From contig CACZOL010000026.1 of assembly GCA_902782705.1 (NCBI GenBank), positions 1 to 8,651 of the forward strand: a stretch of 8,651 nucleotides of DNA, read 5' to 3'. Source of the stretch: an uncultured Selenomonadaceae bacterium. Its GTDB lineage: Bacteria > Bacillota > Negativicutes > Selenomonadales > Selenomonadaceae. The notes under the pieces were generated by a model, which made no database searches, had not been told where the DNA came from, and saw only the letters and a program-made list of their open reading frames with translations. Below, piece after piece: positions 6,316 through 8,651 of this stretch (positions within the stretch are counted from its first letter, which is position 1; each line of letters starts with the position of its first letter). Both the position numbers and the translations under genes were made by a program.

Positions 6316-6370
6316 GGCGTGCGTCGCACTAAGCTCGCGTTTCACTGCGTTCACGCTCTCTAAGTGCTCT
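6316..6370 (-). repeat. Repeat-like segment between T-box terminator and pheA hairpin
   Basis: On the minus strand this segment includes GAGCGTGAACGCAGTG and then ACGCGAGCTTAGTGCGAC, the latter resembling 4164-4181 on the plus strand. It has no start codon with a ribosome binding site and no terminator. It is probably part of the same inserted intergenic element as the hairpin at 6266-6315. Confidence 0.4.
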
Positions 6371-6374
6371 CGCT

Positions 6375-6410
6375 AAAAAAAGCATCCCGTCCGTAAAAGG
6401 ACGAGATGCT
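6375..6410 (-). terminator. T-box regulatory terminator
   Basis: On the minus strand AGCATCTCGTCC (6410-6399) pairs with GGACGGGATGCT (6392-6381), including one G-U pair, followed by a run of seven T including the last stem base (6381-6375). It begins directly downstream of the T-box sequence, whose 3' part (AACGCGAG) must pair upstream to form the competing antiterminator. Confidence 0.9.
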
Positions 6411-6559
6411 CTCGCGTTACCACCTAATTTATCCGCCGAAGCGGATCGCTCCATTCCGACGGACGGCTCTTTGCCGTCGATCGGCCTCCCTTTGTAACGG
6501 TAGGGATTCCGGCGTCGCCTATAGGCAATTCCAAACAAACCATTGCCGGTTATTTTTCC

Positions 6560-6650
6560 GTTATGCTGTGTCAGCGAAAGCTCGACGTAGCGAATATACT
6601 ACGACTTCGCTTTCCGAAATATGCCACTGGCATATTTCGCCTTGCCTAAC
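6560..6650 (-). repeat. 91-base palindromic element inserted in the T-box leader
   Basis: On the minus strand it runs from GTTAGGC to GCATAAC, imperfect terminal inverted repeats. Inside are a perfect 11-base-stem hairpin with a three-base loop (6615-6639, CGAAATATGCC arms) and a second, bulged hairpin (6573-6611, GTAG/CTAC core with AGCGAA outer arms). The flanks TTGCCG...ATTTTTTC and GGAAAAAT...CGGCAA also pair, so the element caps an existing helix of the leader. It has no coding capacity; a MITE- or REP-like element is a plausible reading. Confidence 0.6.
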
Positions 6651-6814
6651 GAAAAAATCCCTCGGCAAATCTTATTCGGTTACACTTTCAGCGAGCGGCT
6701 CGCAGGGGAACTTCCTCCGCGCGTCCCCGACCGGCTTCCATCTGCCCCGGCTTTCTGTACGCTTCTGCGCGGCATACTTTTCCTGTTCATTGCCATTTTG
6801 CATTATGATTGCCT

Positions 6815-6843
6815 ATCATAGCATGATGGACGGATGAATGCAA
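6815..6843 (-). promoter_or_regulatory. Promoter of the T-box leader and pheA-aroF
   Basis: On the minus strand TTGCAT (6843-6838), a 17-base spacer and TATGAT (6820-6815), with TGC before the -10 giving an extended -10 as well. Transcription would begin near 6808, just before Stem I of the T-box. Confidence 0.75.
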
Positions 6844-6928
6844 GACGATTTGTAAATTTTTCTCGGGATAAAGTTTTCTTTTATGCACAAAAATATATAC
6901 TTTTTATGTAAATTTTTATATAAAACTA
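6844..6928. other. AT-rich spacer between the divergent pheA and kor promoters
   Basis: This 85-base stretch is far richer in A and T than the rest of the window and holds no gene. An 11-base word TGTAAATTTTT occurs twice in direct orientation, at 6851-6861 and 6907-6917. It may act as an UP element or operator for one or both promoters, but the word could recur by chance in such composition. Confidence 0.4.
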
Positions 6929-6957
6929 TTGAATTGCCCTGCTTGCGGTGTTATGAT
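6929..6957 (+). promoter_or_regulatory. Promoter of the kor operon
   Basis: TTGAAT (6929-6934), a 17-base spacer and TATGAT (6952-6957). Transcription would begin near 6964, giving a leader of about 28 bases before korD, too short for a riboswitch. Confidence 0.8.
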
Positions 6958-6991
6958 TAAAAGGTGCTTTAATACAAAGGAGCGTATGACA

Positions 6992-7186
6992 ATGCTGAAA
7001 TTTTACACGGAGCGCTGCAAGGGCTGCGGTATTTGCGCGTATTTCTGCCCGCGCGGCGTTTTGGAAGTCACGGAGCTGAACAAGTCCGCAATCAAGAGCG
7101 GCAAGGAAAAAGATTGTATTTCCTGCGGGCAGTGCGAGATGCGCTGCCCGGACTTTGCGATTTTCGTGCAAAAGGAGGGAGCATAA
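6992..7186 (+). CDS. korD: 2-oxoglutarate:ferredoxin oxidoreductase, delta (ferredoxin-like) subunit
   Basis: The 64-residue protein is a two-cluster [4Fe-4S] ferredoxin-type subunit that passes electrons from the catalytic subunits to free ferredoxin. Two full cluster motifs are visible: C9, C12, C15 with C19-P, and C42, C45, C48 with C52-P, in the usual crosswise arrangement. The N-terminus (KFYTERCKGCGIC) is typical of KorD/VorD. The ATG at 6992 is chosen because AAAGGAG lies 9 bases before it; the in-frame ATG at 6986 leaves only 3 bases, and longer in-frame starts would run into the promoter. The stop overlaps the korA start by one base (TAATG). Identity as Kor rather than Vor rests on korA. 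Confidence 0.9.
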   Translation: MLKFYTERCKGCGICAYFCPRGVLEVTELNKSAIKSGKEKDCISCGQCEMRCPDFAIFVQKEGA

Positions 7187-8346
7187 TGGGACGCGTGCTT
7201 CTTTTGCAGGGAAACCAAGCGGTCGTCGAGGGTGCGGTCGCGGCGGGCGTTCGTTTTTACGGCGGATACCCGATCACGCCGTCGACGGAGATTGCCGAGG
7301 GTATGGCGAAACGTCTGCCGGAGGTCGGCGGTAAATTTATGCAGACCGAGGACGAGCTGGCGGGAATCGGTACGGTGATCGGCGCGTCGATGGGCGGCGT
7401 GAAAGCGATGACGGCGACTTCCGGCCCGGGCTTTTCGCTGAAGCAGGAAATGATCGGTTTGGCGTGCAGCGCCGAGATTCCCTGCGTGATCGTAAACGTG
7501 CAGCGCGTCGGCCCCGCGACGGGGCAGCCGACGTCGCCTGCCCAGGGAGACGTCATGCAGGCGCGTTGGGGAACGCACGGCGACCATTGGCTGATTGCCG
7601 TATCGCCGTCCAGCGTGCCGGAGTGCTTTGACCTGACGCGCCGCGCCGTCGCTTTGAGCGAGACGTACCGTTGTCCGGTTATTTTGCTGATGGACGAGAT
7701 CGTCGGCCACATGCGCGAGCGCATCGAGCTGCCGGACAGCTACGAGCACCTTCCCGTCGTGAAACGCAAGGCGCCGTCCGTGCCGCCGGAGGAATATCTT
7801 GCCTACGCCGATACGGACGGATCGAAAGTTCCGGCCATGGCGGCGTTTGGCAGCGGCTATCGCTGGCACGTCTCCGGTCTTGTCCATGACGAGACCGGCT
7901 TTCCGAAAGGAACGCCCGCCGCGACGAGAAACTCGCAGGATCGTCTGCGGGAAAAACTCATGGCGAATACGGACGACATTGTCAAAGCGGAGCGATACCG
8001 GGCGGACGACGCCGACGTCGTCGTCGTCGCTTATGGCGGCGCGGCGCGTACGGCTTACGACGCGGTCGACCTCGCGCGGGAAGCGGGGATCCGGGCGGGA
8101 CTTTTCCGTCCCATAACGATCTGGCCCTTCGCCGAGCGGGCAATCGGCGAGCTGGCGCAAAAGACGAAATGCCTGCTCGTGCATGAACTGAACTGCGGTC
8201 AGTATGTGCGGGAAGTCGAGCGCGCAGTCAAGGGGCGCGTTCCCGTGCGTCTCTATGCGAAATATGACAACGAGCCGGCGACGCCGGAAGAGCTTTTGGC
8301 CGAGATCCGCAAAGCGGCGGAAAGCATAAAGGAGGGGCGGCAATGA
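7186..8346 (+). CDS. korA: 2-oxoglutarate:ferredoxin oxidoreductase, alpha subunit
   Basis: With the beta and gamma subunits this enzyme interconverts 2-oxoglutarate plus CoA and succinyl-CoA plus CO2 using ferredoxin, in the cytosol of anaerobes. The 386-residue product has the KorA layout: GNQAVVEGAVAAG (9-21), YPITPSTEI (28-36), QTEDE (53-57) and TSGPG (78-82) in the pyrimidine-binding domain, then a second domain at about 250-340 with the FRPITIWPF element typical of the family's transketolase C-terminal-like domain. The YPITPSTEI form points to Kor, whereas Vor-type subunits usually read YPITPQ. The gamma domain is not fused, so a separate korC is expected. AAAGGAGGG precedes the ATG at 7186. 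The gene overlaps korD by one base and korB by four. Confidence 0.92.
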   Translation: MGRVLLLQGNQAVVEGAVAAGVRFYGGYPITPSTEIAEGMAKRLPEVGGKFMQTEDELAGIGTVIGASMGGVKAMTATSGPGFSLKQEMIGLACSAEIPCVIVNVQRVGPATGQPTSPAQGDVMQARWGTHGDHWLIAVSPSSVPECFDLTRRAVALSETYRCPVILLMDEIVGHMRERIELPDSYEHLPVVKRKAPSVPPEEYLAYADTDGSKVPAMAAFGSGYRWHVSGLVHDETGFPKGTPAATRNSQDRLREKLMANTDDIVKAERYRADDADVVVVAYGGAARTAYDAVDLAREAGIRAGLFRPITIWPFAERAIGELAQKTKCLLVHELNCGQYVREVERAVKGRVPVRLYAKYDNEPATPEELLAEIRKAAESIKEGRQ

Positions 8347-8651
8347 TGAAATCCATGGAAGAACTGGTGAATTGCTATTTCCGCCCGGGCCGTCTGCCGC
8401 ACCTCTGGTGCCCGGGCTGCGGAAACGGCGTCATCCTTGGCGCCCTATTGAAAGCCATCGACGCGGAGGGCCTTGAGAAAGACAATGTGGCGGTCATTTC
8501 CGGTATCGGCTGTTCAAGCCGCGCGTCGGGCTACGTTGATTTTAATACGGCGAATACGCTTCATGGCCGCGCATTGCCGATTTCCACGGGGCTCAAAATG
8601 GCGCGTCCGGACCTGAACGTCATCACCCTCTCGGGCGACGGCGACTGCTCG
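8343..8651 (+). CDS. korB: 2-oxoglutarate:ferredoxin oxidoreductase, beta (TPP-binding) subunit, partial
   Basis: The first 103 codons are present and the gene runs off the window. The beta subunit binds thiamine pyrophosphate and a [4Fe-4S] cluster. WCPGCGNG at 22-29 supplies two cluster cysteines (C23, C26), GIGCSSR at 54-60 supplies another, and TLHGRALPISTG at 72-83 is a family signature. The TPP/magnesium motif begins at GDGD (98-101), right at the edge. The ATG at 8343 overlaps the korA stop (ATGA) and AAAGGAGG lies about 7 bases upstream; the adjacent ATG at 8346 is also possible. A korC gene for the gamma subunit would be expected next. Confidence 0.93.
   Translation, partial: MMKSMEELVNCYFRPGRLPHLWCPGCGNGVILGALLKAIDAEGLEKDNVAVISGIGCSSRASGYVDFNTANTLHGRALPISTGLKMARPDLNVITLSGDGDCS

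Larger units (their letters stand above)
6375..6808 (-). promoter_or_regulatory. T-box riboswitch leader, probably tRNA-Phe responsive, controlling pheA-aroF
   Basis: A T-box leader senses uncharged tRNA by its anticodon and free 3' end and then prevents termination. Seen here on the minus strand: a Stem I base helix CAGG (6785-6782) with CCTG (6706-6703); an AGTA element of the specifier loop at 6777-6775; an upper helix CCGCGC (6772-6767) with GCGCGG (6722-6717); a distal AGAAAGCCGGGG/TGGAAGCCGG region; a Stem III-like hairpin in 6455-6485; and the T-box AGGTGGTAACGCG at 6425-6413, followed by the terminator. Within the specifier loop TTC (6710-6708) is a phenylalanine codon. The TGGT of the T-box fits an A discriminator base, as in tRNA-Phe. 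The leader is long (about 430 bases) because a 91-base element is inserted. The T-box identity is firm; the specifier is inferred from the fold and from pheA. Confidence 0.88.

Noticed and set aside
6266..6370. A tRNA gene or second riboswitch between the T-box and pheA
   Set aside because: No cloverleaf, TTCGA-type T-loop or CCA end is visible, and the hairpin is followed by no T-run or conserved riboswitch core that I recognise.
6406..6837. Plus-strand open frame of 143 codons in the pheA leader region
   Set aside because: It is antisense to the T-box leader and its inserted hairpins, has no ribosome binding site, and the product resembles nothing known.
7003..8343. Minus-strand open frame of 446 codons opposite korD-korA
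   Set aside because: It is antisense to well-recognised oxidoreductase genes, is arginine- and histidine-rich, and has no ribosome binding site or family resemblance.

Overview
The window is about 8.65 kb of bacterial chromosome, GC-rich in coding regions, from what looks like an anaerobic Firmicute. The clues are a T-box leader (a Firmicutes-type tRNA-sensing switch), strong AGGAGG-like ribosome binding sites with some TTG starts, a DUF2225 and a DUF1847 gene, and a ferredoxin-dependent 2-oxoacid oxidoreductase operon. The GC content together with these families suggests Negativicutes (Selenomonas/Mitsuokella-like), but this is an inference, not an identification.

Layout. (1) rsmI (+, 56-943) converges on a cysteine-rich DUF1847 gene (-, 989-1594); a perfect 34-base palindrome between them can end transcription from both sides. 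(2) A two-gene minus-strand operon, DUF2225 then DUF4127 (3993 down to 1673), has an ATGA overlap, an extended -10 promoter and its own terminator. (3) An aromatic amino acid unit on the minus strand runs from a T-box leader (about 6808-6375) through pheA (6242-5394) to aroF (5233-4202) and ends in a strong terminator at 4096-4129. (4) Divergent from it, the plus-strand operon korD-korA-korB (6992 to past the window end) encodes the delta, alpha and beta subunits of a 2-oxoglutarate:ferredoxin oxidoreductase. Its genes overlap by 1 and 4 bases, and a good -35/-10 pair precedes it.

How the genes work together. PheA and the DAHP synthase are the committed phenylalanine step and the entry to the shikimate pathway. 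Both are probably read from the single T-box promoter, so uncharged tRNA-Phe would raise both. The Kor complex makes or consumes 2-oxoglutarate with low-potential ferredoxin in an anaerobic partial TCA cycle. The DUF2225/DUF4127 pair and DUF1847 have no known function.

The most unusual content is non-coding. An imperfect 34-base inverted repeat built from AGAGTG hexamers lies between pheA and aroF, and its right arm recurs at the very start of the window. A 91-base multi-hairpin palindromic element sits at the tip of a helix inside the T-box leader. A second long hairpin lies between the T-box terminator and pheA. A short motif from that pheA leader recurs in the other orientation downstream of aroF. 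No transposase, tRNA, rRNA or CRISPR array is visible.
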